Shown in pieces: positions 7,790 through 15,834 of a stretch of DNA of 32,441 nucleotides. Source of the DNA: Rhodoferax sp. (GTDB taxonomy: Bacteria; Pseudomonadota; Gammaproteobacteria; Burkholderiales; Burkholderiaceae_C); assembly GCA_030683195.1 (NCBI GenBank), contig JAUXQA010000012.1:1-32441 (forward strand), given 5' to 3'. Both the position numbers and the translations under genes were made by a program. Position 1 is the first letter of the stretch; each line of letters starts with the position of its first letter. The notes below the pieces were generated by a model. It was not told the origin of the DNA. It was given only the letters and a program-made list of their open reading frames with translations, and did no database searches.

Positions 7790-8305
7790 ATGCCAGACCT
7801 GCAGCGAATCACCACGCAATACATCGATGCCGAAGACCGCCTTCGCCTCACCGGTGAACTCGCCCCAGGGGAAGTGGTCGTTCTCTGGCTGACCCAGCGT
7901 TTGATGCATCGCTTGATCGGTCATTTGTGCCGCAGCCTGGACGATCCGGCACCCCACCTGCCGCAAAGTCGGCGCTTGCAGGCCGATGTGATTCAGAGTT
8001 TTGCCCAGCAGGCGGCCAGAGCGCAACTGCCAGCGCAGCCCGCCGTGCAAGCCAGCGACGCATGCCAGCAATGGTTGGTGGCGGCTATCGATATCAGCCA
8101 AGCACCCAACAAGACCTCACTGACGTTCAAAGGCAGCCTGCCCAACCACGACGCCCGCCTGACCCTGCAGGAACAGCCACTTCGCCAGTGGCTCAGCATT
8201 GTGTTTGAACAGTGCACCCAAGCCGGCTGGCCCGTGGCGGTTTGGCCGGACTGGGTGAAAGAGGCCTCCCTGCCCTTGCATGATCAACCCACCCTGCTGC
8301 AATAG
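7790..8305 (+). CDS. Protein of unknown function
   Basis: A 171-residue protein with no family that I recognise. It has no signal peptide or membrane segment. The N-terminal third (residues 1-45) reads as a beta-rich unit, QRITTQYIDAEDRLRLTG followed by VVVLWLTQRLMHRLI; the middle is helical and glutamine-rich; the C-terminal third contains three tryptophans (WLSIVF, WPVAVWPDWV). A GAGGAAA ribosome site lies 11 bases before the ATG, and the preceding small unknown gene ends 20 bases upstream, so the pair is likely co-transcribed. It is convergent with the triple RidA gene. Confidence 0.6.
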   Translation: MPDLQRITTQYIDAEDRLRLTGELAPGEVVVLWLTQRLMHRLIGHLCRSLDDPAPHLPQSRRLQADVIQSFAQQAARAQLPAQPAVQASDACQQWLVAAIDISQAPNKTSLTFKGSLPNHDARLTLQEQPLRQWLSIVFEQCTQAGWPVAVWPDWVKEASLPLHDQPTLLQ

Positions 8306-8368
8306 CGCGCGCTCCCGGGGCCGCCCCCCTTTGATCATGGCCAGTCAGCTTTGATAGTTTCTGGATTC

Positions 8369-8384
8369 ACAGGCCAACGCCTGT
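8369..8384. terminator. Short perfect hairpin between convergent genes
   Basis: ACAGGC CAAC GCCTGT forms a 6-bp stem with a 4-base loop in the convergent gap, touching the stop codon of the triple RidA gene. No T-run follows on either strand, so rho-independent termination is doubtful. Confidence 0.3.
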
Positions 8385-9628
8385 CATGCTTTGGGCGGTG
8401 TTCCTTCGGCATTTGAGACGACAACATCGATTTGGATCAAAGCATTGCCGGCCAATCCAGATACGCCAACTGTTCTTCGGGCAGGAACACCGCCCGGGAA
8501 GAATGTGGTGTAAACCTCGTCCACCGCTGCCACGTCTTCGATGTTTTTAAGGGCGATGTTTACTTTCACTGTATCGCTCATGACGTGGCCGATACTTTCA
8601 ACAATCGCCTTGATGTTTTTCAGGCACTGGCCCGCCTGTTCCTTGACGCCGCCAGCGATCATTTCACCAGTTTTTGGATCCAAAGCCAATTGCGCTGAAA
8701 TATGGTTGTAGTGAGAAAAGGCGACAGTTTGTGAGAAGGGGCCTCTTGTCGCATTGTCCGTATTGTTTGCTTTGATGACGATGTTGCGCGCGTCTTCAAC
8801 CGCTTGCGGGGGTGTGCCGTCTCCGTGTGACACAACGGCTTCGATTTGCACCAACGCATCCATCGGCAACGCTGAAGCCACCACGGCCGTCAACGCTGGC
8901 ACATAGCCCGGGAAATATGTTTTATAGGCTGCAGTTGCAGTTTTGATGTCCGAGACATTTGTCACGAACAAGGTGATTCTGACCACATCATCCATCACGT
9001 GGTCGATGCTCTCCAAAATGCACCGGATGTTTTTCAGGCACTGCTCACTCTGCTCTTTGACGCCGCCCGCGACCAGTTCGCCAGTTTGGGGATCCAAAGG
9101 CAACTGGGCTGAGATATTGTTGTAGTGAGAAAAAGCGACGGTTTGTGTAGACAGAGGACTTTTGGGTGCGCTTTCCGTATTTCTTGCCACTTTGACAAGG
9201 TCGCCGGCCTGCGGCGCTTGCGGAATGGTGCCTTCGCCGTTGGATACAAGGGCTTCAATTTGCACCAGCGCACCCAGGGGTAAAGCGGCAACAGCAAGGG
9301 TTGTCCGGGTAGGAACATAGCCGGAGAAGAACGTTGTAAAAACTTCATCTACAGCGTCCATATCCGATATGTTCTTGACGAATGTAGTGAGCCTGACCAC
9401 ATCGTCCATCGCATGGTCGATGCTGTCCAGAATGGCCTTGATGTTTTCAAAGCACTGCCGCGCTTGCTCTTTGACACCGCCGGCCACCAATTCACCGGTT
9501 TTTGGATCGACAGGCAGCTGAGCTGCGAGATTGTTGTAGTGAGAGAACGCGACGGACTGTGAATAGGGGCCTGTACTTTTTGGCGCATTTGCCGTATTTC
9601 TTGCCAAGACTGCGTTGTAGTTACTCAT
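8384..9628 (-). CDS. Single-chain triple RidA (YjgF/YER057c/UK114) domain protein
   Basis: A 414-residue protein made of three consecutive RidA-type domains, residues 1-138, 139-276 and 277-414, with no gaps: equivalent residues recur exactly 138 apart. Each repeat has the (G/S)P(Y/L/F)SxxVAFSHYN entry, the AQL.(L/V)DP.TGE strand and the AGGVKEQ..QC..NI helix. The canonical substrate-binding arginine (ARLP in RidA) is A115, A253 and G391 here; the conserved acidic residue of the IEA motif is E125, E263 and D401. RidA proteins are normally trimers of single-domain chains that hydrolyse reactive imines, so this could fold as a covalent pseudo-trimer. Lack of the arginine suggests a non-deaminase subfamily. 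I chose the ATG at 9628 because it makes the protein exactly three repeat units; the TTG at 9700 adds unrelated sequence. The gene looks more AT-rich than its neighbours. Confidence 0.9.
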   Translation of the reverse strand: MSNYNAVLARNTANAPKSTGPYSQSVAFSHYNNLAAQLPVDPKTGELVAGGVKEQARQCFENIKAILDSIDHAMDDVVRLTTFVKNISDMDAVDEVFTTFFSGYVPTRTTLAVAALPLGALVQIEALVSNGEGTIPQAPQAGDLVKVARNTESAPKSPLSTQTVAFSHYNNISAQLPLDPQTGELVAGGVKEQSEQCLKNIRCILESIDHVMDDVVRITLFVTNVSDIKTATAAYKTYFPGYVPALTAVVASALPMDALVQIEAVVSHGDGTPPQAVEDARNIVIKANNTDNATRGPFSQTVAFSHYNHISAQLALDPKTGEMIAGGVKEQAGQCLKNIKAIVESIGHVMSDTVKVNIALKNIEDVAAVDEVYTTFFPGGVPARRTVGVSGLAGNALIQIDVVVSNAEGTPPKA

Positions 9629-9947
9629 GAGATGATTGAATTCTGGGGTTGTAGTTGTAAGCTGATTTAACGTGATTTGGAAACCGGACAAGCATTTCAA
9701 CTGCCTTCTGGACAGAATCGTAGCTTTGATCGACCACTAACCCACGTTAAAACCCTAGGGATTCTCGCTGCAGACCGACTCTTGGGCAAGCCACTGCCAT
9801 CACCAAAAATGTGCCTGCTGGTCGAAGACATGGTCGCCTGACACCAGCCCGCCCAAAGCGGGGCAGGACCGGTGTGAATGATGCGAATTCAATAGCTGCA
9901 AACACAATAGACACGCCGGCCAGAGGTCAATTTTTCCATAAAAAGCC
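9629..9947. other. 319-base intergenic region with a repeat copy
   Basis: No gene is supported between the triple RidA start and the stop of the AraC-type regulator. The left part must hold the RidA promoter (minus strand) and is AT-rich, but I cannot pick a convincing -35/-10 pair. The right part carries one copy of the dispersed repeat described at 9888-9933. Confidence 0.6.
9888..9933 (+). repeat. Dispersed intergenic repeat, copy A
   Basis: The pattern ttcaatagc, 21 variable bases, then ggccagaggtcaattt is shared with a copy at 15835-15880; the last 21 bases (9913-9933) are identical between the two and the spacing is the same. It lies 14 bases beyond the stop of the AraC-type regulator gene, antisense to it. 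Confidence 0.75.
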
Positions 9948-10976
9948 TCATGCCACCCCCACCCAGCGCTTGCGGCTGGTGCGCAGGCTGTAGCGGGCGC
10001 GGTAGGCGGCCGGCAGGTCGCCGGTCTGGCGGGCAAAAAGCCGCCGGAAGGTGCCGGTGTCCTGGTAGCCGCACATCTGCCCGACCTGCTCCACGCTCAC
10101 ATAGGTGGTCTCCAGCAGCACCCGCGCGCGGGCCACGCGCAGGCCATGCAAATAGTCCAGCGGGCTTTGTCCGTAGGCGCTGGCAAAGTGGCGCAAGAGC
10201 GTGCGTGGGCTGGTGGCAGCGGCCTGCGCCGTGGCACTCAGGCTGTAGGGCTCGGTCATGTGGTCTTCCAGCCAGCGGCGCGCCCGCTCCAGCGCGCCGG
10301 GGGGCAGCAGGCGGGGCAGGCCACCCAGCGCCATGCCGGCGGCCACCTGCTGACGCGACTCAGAGTGCAAAAAAACGTGGGCTGCGGCCATCGCCAGCTC
10401 GGCCACGGGGGTGTGACTCAGCATGTTCAGCACCACCTCGGTGGCCAATACCGGAGAGTCACAGGTCCAGACCCGGTCGTCCACGGTCCAGGGCCGGTCG
10501 GTCACCAGGGCCACGCCCGGGGCGTGGCGCAGCACCGGCCCGACAAACGGCCACGGCACCACCGCCTGACGCTGCAAAAGCCCCACTTCGCCCAGTAACG
10601 CCACCCCTGTGCTGAGCCCGGCGACCAAGCCACCCGCGGTATGCACTTGCGCCAGCCGGGCGGCTGACGGGGCAGCCTGGGTGACGAGTTGGTCCAGGTG
10701 GGGCCCGCTTTGCGCGTGCCAGCCGGGCACCACCACCATCGAGGCGCGCCCCCGCCAGCGTGACCCCTGAGGCAGAGACTGCGGCACGCGGGCACCTCGG
10801 GCGCACCACCAGCGCCAAGTCACCGGATCGGTCACGCGGGGCGTGCGCATGGCGGCCACCAGGTTGATGCAGCGCAGCACATCCACCACGGCCAACGCGG
10901 CCCCGGCCAGAACCTCGGGCCCCCAAAAAATGTCAATACACAACACGGGGCTGGCGGTTTGGGCAGGCAATGACAT
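9948..10976 (-). CDS. GlxA-type AraC family transcriptional regulator (DJ-1/PfpI-like N-domain)
   Basis: A 342-residue regulator. Residues about 10-190 form a DJ-1/PfpI-like class I glutamine-amidotransferase domain of the GlxA subfamily; the nucleophile-elbow position reads AGLSTGVAL, with serine where many members have cysteine, so it is probably a ligand sensor and not an enzyme. Residues about 228-330 hold the AraC double helix-turn-helix, including SLSATAQAAATSPRTLLRHF and a second motif around VEQVGQMCGYQDTGTFRRLF. It is divergent from the four-gene operon starting at 11072 with 95 bases between starts, so it is the obvious candidate regulator of that operon. GlxA-type regulators commonly control catabolism of nitrogenous compounds. 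The effector is unknown. Confidence 0.85.
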   Translation of the reverse strand: MSLPAQTASPVLCIDIFWGPEVLAGAALAVVDVLRCINLVAAMRTPRVTDPVTWRWWCARGARVPQSLPQGSRWRGRASMVVVPGWHAQSGPHLDQLVTQAAPSAARLAQVHTAGGLVAGLSTGVALLGEVGLLQRQAVVPWPFVGPVLRHAPGVALVTDRPWTVDDRVWTCDSPVLATEVVLNMLSHTPVAELAMAAAHVFLHSESRQQVAAGMALGGLPRLLPPGALERARRWLEDHMTEPYSLSATAQAAATSPRTLLRHFASAYGQSPLDYLHGLRVARARVLLETTYVSVEQVGQMCGYQDTGTFRRLFARQTGDLPAAYRARYSLRTSRKRWVGVA

Positions 10977-10998
10977 GGCGAAAACACCCTCTATGTTG

Positions 10999-11009
10999 GC
11001 AACTGTTGC
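10999..11009. promoter_or_regulatory. Small palindrome in the divergent regulator/operon promoter region
   Basis: GCAAC-T-GTTGC is a perfect 11-base dyad in the gap between the GlxA-type regulator and the binding-protein operon. Its position suits an operator or promoter-overlapping site, but AraC-family sites are usually direct repeats, so the assignment is speculative. Confidence 0.3.
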
Positions 11010-11071
11010 ACTTTAGCCCAGGGCGCTTATCCCGTAGCATGAATCCTTCATCTGACCCACCAGGAGTTTTC

Positions 11072-12088
11072 ATGCGCTCACTGCCTCTTGCCGCCGCCCC
11101 TGCCTCACACGGCGGGCCCCGACCGAGCCGCCGCCATGTGGTGCTGGCGGGTGCCGCCACGCTGGCCGCTCCCCTGGCTTGGGCTCAACCCGGCTTCCCC
11201 AGCAAGCCGCTCACGCTGATCGTGCCGTTCACGGCGGGCGGTGCGTCGGATGTGGGCGCCCGCATGCTGGGCACGGAGCTGGGCAAACTGCTGGGCCAGA
11301 CCGTGGTGGTGGAAAACCTGGCCGGCGCCGGTGGCGCACTGGCCGTGCAAAAACTCATTCGCGCACCCGCCGACGGCCACACGCTGCTCTACGGCGGCAT
11401 GAGCGAGACCTTGCTGGTGCCTCTGATCAACCCCAGCCTGGGCTACAAACCCGAAGACCTGTTGCCCGTGGCCCTGGCGGGCAGCTCACCTATTTTGTTT
11501 GTGGTGCGACCTGAATTCCCGGCCAACACCATGGACGAGCTGGTGGCCCTCGTGCGCAAAAACCCCGGCAAGTACAGCTTTGGATCCGCCGGCATTGGCT
11601 CGTTTGCCCATGTGATGGGTGAGGTGGTCAAGGAGCGCGCGGGCATGTTCATGGTGCACATCCCGTACCGGGGCGGGCAGCAAATCATCACCGATGTGAT
11701 TGGCGGCCAACTCGACATGGGCATCACCACCGCCGCCAACGCGGCGTCGATGATTGCCAACAAACGGATCAAGGCGCTGGGCGTGTCGGCGGGGGAACGG
11801 GTGCCGGTAATCAAGGACGTGCCGACTTTCTCTGAGTCAAATGCACTCAAGGGCCTGCAGATGAGTGTGTGGGCTTTTGTTTACGCCCCCAACAACACGC
11901 CCGCAGCGGTAGTGGAACGGCTGAACACGGCCATCAACACCGCTCTGATGGTGCCCGCGCTCAAGGAGGCACGGGTTCGGCTGGCCTCCGACCTGCCCTC
12001 ACTGATGACGCCGGCACAGTCTCGCGCCTTTATTGCGGCAGAACAGGCACTGTACAAGCCGGTAACCAGCCGCATCAAGCCGGAGTAG
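11072..12088 (+). CDS. Tat-exported Bug/TctC-family substrate-binding protein
   Basis: A 338-residue periplasmic binding protein of the tripartite tricarboxylate transporter receptor family (Bug). The N-terminus carries a twin-arginine signal (PSRRHVVLAGA, R20-R21) ending near AWAQ at 36-39. The mature protein opens with the family's PSKPLTLIVPFTAGGASDV and contains the ligand-loop segment ENLAGAGGALAVQKL. The ATG at 11072 has CAGGAG seven bases upstream; an in-frame ATG at 11039 lies before that ribosome site and is less likely. The membrane subunits TctA/TctB are absent, as is usual for the many orphan Bug proteins of Comamonadaceae. First gene of a four-gene operon with two hydrolases and a PLP enzyme, so it probably captures the small acidic or amide substrate that they process. 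Confidence 0.9.
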   Translation: MRSLPLAAAPASHGGPRPSRRHVVLAGAATLAAPLAWAQPGFPSKPLTLIVPFTAGGASDVGARMLGTELGKLLGQTVVVENLAGAGGALAVQKLIRAPADGHTLLYGGMSETLLVPLINPSLGYKPEDLLPVALAGSSPILFVVRPEFPANTMDELVALVRKNPGKYSFGSAGIGSFAHVMGEVVKERAGMFMVHIPYRGGQQIITDVIGGQLDMGITTAANAASMIANKRIKALGVSAGERVPVIKDVPTFSESNALKGLQMSVWAFVYAPNNTPAAVVERLNTAINTALMVPALKEARVRLASDLPSLMTPAQSRAFIAAEQALYKPVTSRIKPE

Positions 12089-12091
12089 GCG

Positions 12092-13273
12092 ATGCCAGAA
12101 ACCGCAAATCAAAGCGCGCACGCAGCACAACCCGGGCAAGCCCAAGACCCCCAAGACGCAGCCAACGGCACTGGCGGTTACGCCCCAAACTACGCGACCG
12201 CCCGCCAGCAGTTTCTGGCCGCAGCCACTCTGGCGGGCGTTGCGCTGGAGAGCCTGCCACACCCGCAACGCGGCCCCGACGGCGGCGAACTCGCCATTGA
12301 CCTGGCCTGGCTGGGCCCGCGCGACGCCCGACGCGTGCTGGTGCTGATCAGCGGCACGCATGGCGTGGAGGGCTACCAGGGCAGCGCAGCGCAAGTGGGC
12401 TTCTTGGGCCACACCGCCAGCACCCTGCCAGCGGATACTGCCGCGCTCTTGATACATGGCCTGAACCCGTACGGCTTCGCCTGGGTGCGCCGGGTGAATG
12501 AAGACAACGTCGACCTGAACCGCAACTACCTGGACTTCTCGCGCCCGCTGCCCAGCAACCCGGGCTACGGGCAAGTGCACACCCTGATCCTGCCCGAGGC
12601 ACTCACCCCGGCGGCACTGGGGCAGGTGCAGCAGCAGTTGGTGGATTACATGGCGCGCGTGGGCAAGGCGGCAGCCGCCACGGCCATCACCGGGGGGCAG
12701 TACACCCATCCGGACGGCATTTTTTATGGCGGCCAGGGCCTGTGCTGGTCCAACCGCCAACTGGCCAGCATCGCCGGACGCTACCTGCAGCAGGCCCGCG
12801 TGATCTGCGTGCTGGACCACCACACTGGCTTGGGACCGGTAGGCCACACCGAGCTGATCTGCCGCCACCCCGCAGGCTCGCCCGAGCTGGCACTGGCACG
12901 CGCCTGGCTGGGGCCGGATGTCACTTCCCCGGCCGCAGGCGAATCGGCCTCGGCCGTGATTGATGGCAATGTGCGCATGGCCTTTGGCAGCCTGTGCCCG
13001 CACGCGCAAGTGGTGTCGGTCTGCCCCGAGGTCGGCACGGCCCCCGAGTCCCAGGTGCTGGCGGCCTTGCTGGCTGACAACTGGCTGCACCAGCGCGGCG
13101 CGCCACTCTCGGCACTGGGTGACGGTGTGCGCCAGCAAATGATGGGTGCCTTTTGCCCCCGCGATGCCGCCTGGCGCGCCCAGGCGTTGGCGCGCGCCAT
13201 GGCCATCCACCGCAGCGCACTGGTCGGGCTGAGCAGCGTGGCGCTTGAACCGCTCGCGCTGGATCACGCATGA
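12092..13273 (+). CDS. DUF2817 / M14-like zinc carboxypeptidase-fold hydrolase
   Basis: A 393-residue cytoplasmic enzyme of the DUF2817 group within the M14 carboxypeptidase/aspartoacylase clan. Likely zinc ligands are H90 and E93 in SGTHGVEGYQG and a histidine of LDHHTGLG (H243/H244); the substrate-binding DLNRN segment is at 141-145 and the presumed general base is E313 in CPEVGTA. Clan members remove C-terminal residues or N-acyl groups from amino acids, which suits a deacylase or amidohydrolase step. The first 30 residues are low-complexity and may be disordered. It starts 3 bases after the binding-protein stop, preceded by GGAG, and its stop overlaps the next ATG. The substrate is not determined. 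Confidence 0.85.
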   Translation: MPETANQSAHAAQPGQAQDPQDAANGTGGYAPNYATARQQFLAAATLAGVALESLPHPQRGPDGGELAIDLAWLGPRDARRVLVLISGTHGVEGYQGSAAQVGFLGHTASTLPADTAALLIHGLNPYGFAWVRRVNEDNVDLNRNYLDFSRPLPSNPGYGQVHTLILPEALTPAALGQVQQQLVDYMARVGKAAAATAITGGQYTHPDGIFYGGQGLCWSNRQLASIAGRYLQQARVICVLDHHTGLGPVGHTELICRHPAGSPELALARAWLGPDVTSPAAGESASAVIDGNVRMAFGSLCPHAQVVSVCPEVGTAPESQVLAALLADNWLHQRGAPLSALGDGVRQQMMGAFCPRDAAWRAQALARAMAIHRSALVGLSSVALEPLALDHA

Positions 13274-14814
13274 ACGCCGCAGCTTCACTTGCGCCCCGCC
13301 CCCTGCGTGTGGGTGTGTGCGGCTTCTTTATTGAGTGCAACCGTTGGTCCCCGCTGAGCACGGCCGACAGCTTCTTCGCCGGCATGGACCTGGCCGGTGA
13401 CGCCCTGCAAGCCGAACTCCGGCGCGAGCAGCCCCGCACCTTGCCCGACACGGCCGGCTTTGTGGCCGCCATGAACCGGCTCGGGCCTTGGGAACCTGTG
13501 GCCTTGCGCTTGGCCGCAGCCCAGCCCGGAGGCCCGGTGATGCACAGCTACTTCGAATCTGTCGCCCGAGATATCGAAGCGCGCCTGCTGGCCGCAGGCC
13601 CGCTGGACGCCGTGTTCATTTCATCCCATGGCGCCGCGCTGACCACCGAATGCGACGACCCGGATGGCGAGTTGTTTGAACGCATCCGCGCCATCGTGGG
13701 ACCAAATGTGCCAGTGGTGGCAGTGCTGGACTTGCACACCAATGTGTCGAGTCGCATGACCGATGCCCTGTCTGCGTTTGTCGCTTACCGCACCAACCCC
13801 CACACCGACCTGCGCGAGCGCGGTGAAGAGGCCGCGCAACTCCTGTACACGCTAGTGGCCCACGGCCCTGGAGTGGTGGAACTCGTCAAATTGCCCCTGG
13901 TTCCCCCGGCCACCACGCAACTGGTGAGGCCCGGCTCGCCTTACGCCGATCTGATTGCACTGGGGCAGACCCAGGCGGGTGGGTCAATTCTGAACGTGTC
14001 GCTGTGCGGCGGCTTTGCGTTGGCGGACTGCGCCAAGTGCGGCTTTTCAGTGGTGGTGACTGCGCAAGACGGCAACCGGGCTGCTGCCCGGGCCCTGGCG
14101 ACCGAACTCGCGCGCGCCGTGTGGCAGCAGCGCCACCGATTTGTCTCGCCGCTCACGCCTTTGCCCGATGCCGTGCGCGCTGCCGTGCTGGCCGGCCGCC
14201 CCGGGGGCCAGCCCCTGATATTGGCGGACGTGGCCGACAACCCGGGCGGTGGCGGGGGTGGCAACACCGTCACGCTCCTGCTCGCCCTGCTCAGTTCGGG
14301 TGCCCAGGGTGTCTTGCTGGGGGTGTTCACCGACGCCGCACTGGCCAGCGAAGCCCACGCGCGGGGCGTCGGCGCTGAATTCACCGCGCACTTCAACCGC
14401 GACAGCACCGATCCAGTGATTGCACCCTCCCTCAGTCACCCGGCCCGCGTGCTGACCCTGTCCGACGGGCGTTTTGTCGGGCGCCAAGGCATGGTGAGCG
14501 GCTCGCAGCAGACCATGGGGCACTCGGCCCTGCTGGACCTGGGCGGCGTGCGGGTAGCGGTGATCTCACAGCGCCAGCAACTCATTGACCCCGCGCAACT
14601 TGACGTGCTGGGCGTGGACCTCGGCACCGTGTGCACCCTGGCCGTCAAGAGCCGAGGGCATTTTCGGGCCGCTTTTGAGGGGTTTGCACCGCCTGACCGC
14701 ATACTGGAGGTGGATTGCCCCGGCCTGACCACGCCCAACCTCGCCACCTTGGCGTGGACCCGCCTGCCGCGCCCTATTTTCCCCCTTGACCAAGACCTTA
14801 CCTGGACCCCCTGA
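13270..14814 (+). CDS. M81-family metallohydrolase (MlrC/microcystinase C-like)
   Basis: A 514-residue protein of the M81/MlrC family, normal length. Metal-site motifs are present: E22 in FFIECNRWSP, SSHGAALTTECDDPDGE (H120), LDLHTNVS (D154, H156) and YRTNPHTD (H178). The C-terminal half contains DNPGGGGGGNT, the hallmark glycine-rich segment of the family. MlrC of microcystin degraders cleaves linear peptides; most homologues in Burkholderiales have unknown small-amide substrates. The start overlaps the stop of the DUF2817 gene (ATGA) and the PLP-enzyme gene begins 2 bases after its stop, so all three are one translationally coupled unit. Confidence 0.9.
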   Translation: MNAAASLAPRPLRVGVCGFFIECNRWSPLSTADSFFAGMDLAGDALQAELRREQPRTLPDTAGFVAAMNRLGPWEPVALRLAAAQPGGPVMHSYFESVARDIEARLLAAGPLDAVFISSHGAALTTECDDPDGELFERIRAIVGPNVPVVAVLDLHTNVSSRMTDALSAFVAYRTNPHTDLRERGEEAAQLLYTLVAHGPGVVELVKLPLVPPATTQLVRPGSPYADLIALGQTQAGGSILNVSLCGGFALADCAKCGFSVVVTAQDGNRAAARALATELARAVWQQRHRFVSPLTPLPDAVRAAVLAGRPGGQPLILADVADNPGGGGGGNTVTLLLALLSSGAQGVLLGVFTDAALASEAHARGVGAEFTAHFNRDSTDPVIAPSLSHPARVLTLSDGRFVGRQGMVSGSQQTMGHSALLDLGGVRVAVISQRQQLIDPAQLDVLGVDLGTVCTLAVKSRGHFRAAFEGFAPPDRILEVDCPGLTTPNLATLAWTRLPRPIFPLDQDLTWTP

Positions 14815-14816
14815 AC

Positions 14817-15827
14817 ATGGACTTATCCCGCTTTCCCCGCCGCCGTTACTCAGTTGGACCCACACCCCTGGAGTTTTTGCCCAACTTCACCCGCGCCCTG
14901 AGCCCCCAGGGCGACGGCCCCAACATCTGGATCAAGCGCGATGACATGCTGGGCCTGTTCCCCGGCGGCAACAAGACCCGCAAGCTCGAATTTTTGATGG
15001 CCGATGCCCTGGCCCAGGGCACCGACACGCTCATCACCTGCGGCGCGCCCCAAAGCAACCACTGCCGCATTACGCTGGCGGCCGCCGTCAAAGAAGGCCT
15101 CAAATGCCGCTTTGTGATTGAAGAGCGGGTGCCCGGCAGCTTCAACGAGACGGCCAGCGGCAACCATTTCATGTTCCGCCTCATGGGCGTGGAGTCCCTC
15201 ACCGTGGTGCCCGGAGGCAGCAACATGGCCGCTGCCATGCAACAGGTGGCCGACGAGCTGGCTGCCGAGGGCCGCAAGGGCTACATCATCCCCGGCGGCG
15301 GCTCCAACGCACTGGGCGGCCTGGGTTACGTGGCCTGTGCGCAAGAGCTGCAAGAGCAGTTTTTCGAGCAAGGCGTGCGCATCGACCGCGTGGTGGTGGG
15401 CTCCGGCAGCTCGGGCACGCACGGCGGGCTGCTTGCAGGATTTTTGGGCAACCACATCAACATCCCCATCGTGGGCATTGGCGTGAGCCGCGATCCCGCC
15501 GATCAGGAGCCGCTGGTGCACAAGGAAGCGCAGGCCGTGGCCGACCTGCTGGGCACTGGCATGACCATTCCGCGCGACGCGGTGGTGAGCGTGGGCGGCT
15601 ACTGGCAACCCAAATACTCCATCCCGAACGACGCCATGGTGGAGGCCGTGCAACTCCTGGCCCGCACCGAGGCAATTCTCCTGGACCCGGTCTACACCGG
15701 CAAAATCATGGCCGGCCTGATCGGCCTGGCACGCCAAGGCTTTTTCAAACCGGGCGAAAACGTGCTGTTTTTACACACCGGCGGCATGCCGTCCCTGCAC
15801 GCCTATGAACGGGAGTTGCTGGCCTGA
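14817..15827 (+). CDS. PLP-dependent D-cysteine desulfhydrase / L-cysteate sulfo-lyase-like enzyme
   Basis: A 336-residue fold-type II PLP enzyme of the ACC deaminase/D-cysteine desulfhydrase family. The PLP lysine is K53 in FPGGNKTRKLEFL. The next motif reads CGAPQSNHCR (S80 to R84), as in the desulfhydrase and cysteate-lyase group; true ACC deaminases have a QSNQTR-type motif, so ACC deaminase is unlikely. The phosphate-binding loop is GSGSSGTHGG near 199-208. Expected chemistry is alpha,beta-elimination releasing pyruvate and ammonia with sulfide or sulfite. It is the last gene of the operon with the Bug protein and two hydrolases, suggesting it finishes degradation of an amino acid released by them. 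CuyA versus D-cysteine desulfhydrase cannot be decided here. Confidence 0.85.
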   Translation: MDLSRFPRRRYSVGPTPLEFLPNFTRALSPQGDGPNIWIKRDDMLGLFPGGNKTRKLEFLMADALAQGTDTLITCGAPQSNHCRITLAAAVKEGLKCRFVIEERVPGSFNETASGNHFMFRLMGVESLTVVPGGSNMAAAMQQVADELAAEGRKGYIIPGGGSNALGGLGYVACAQELQEQFFEQGVRIDRVVVGSGSSGTHGGLLAGFLGNHINIPIVGIGVSRDPADQEPLVHKEAQAVADLLGTGMTIPRDAVVSVGGYWQPKYSIPNDAMVEAVQLLARTEAILLDPVYTGKIMAGLIGLARQGFFKPGENVLFLHTGGMPSLHAYERELLA

Positions 15828-15834
15828 TTATTAT

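Noticed and set aside
14817-15827. ACC deaminase as the name of the PLP enzyme
   Set aside because: The motif after the PLP lysine is QSNHCR and not the ACC deaminase type.
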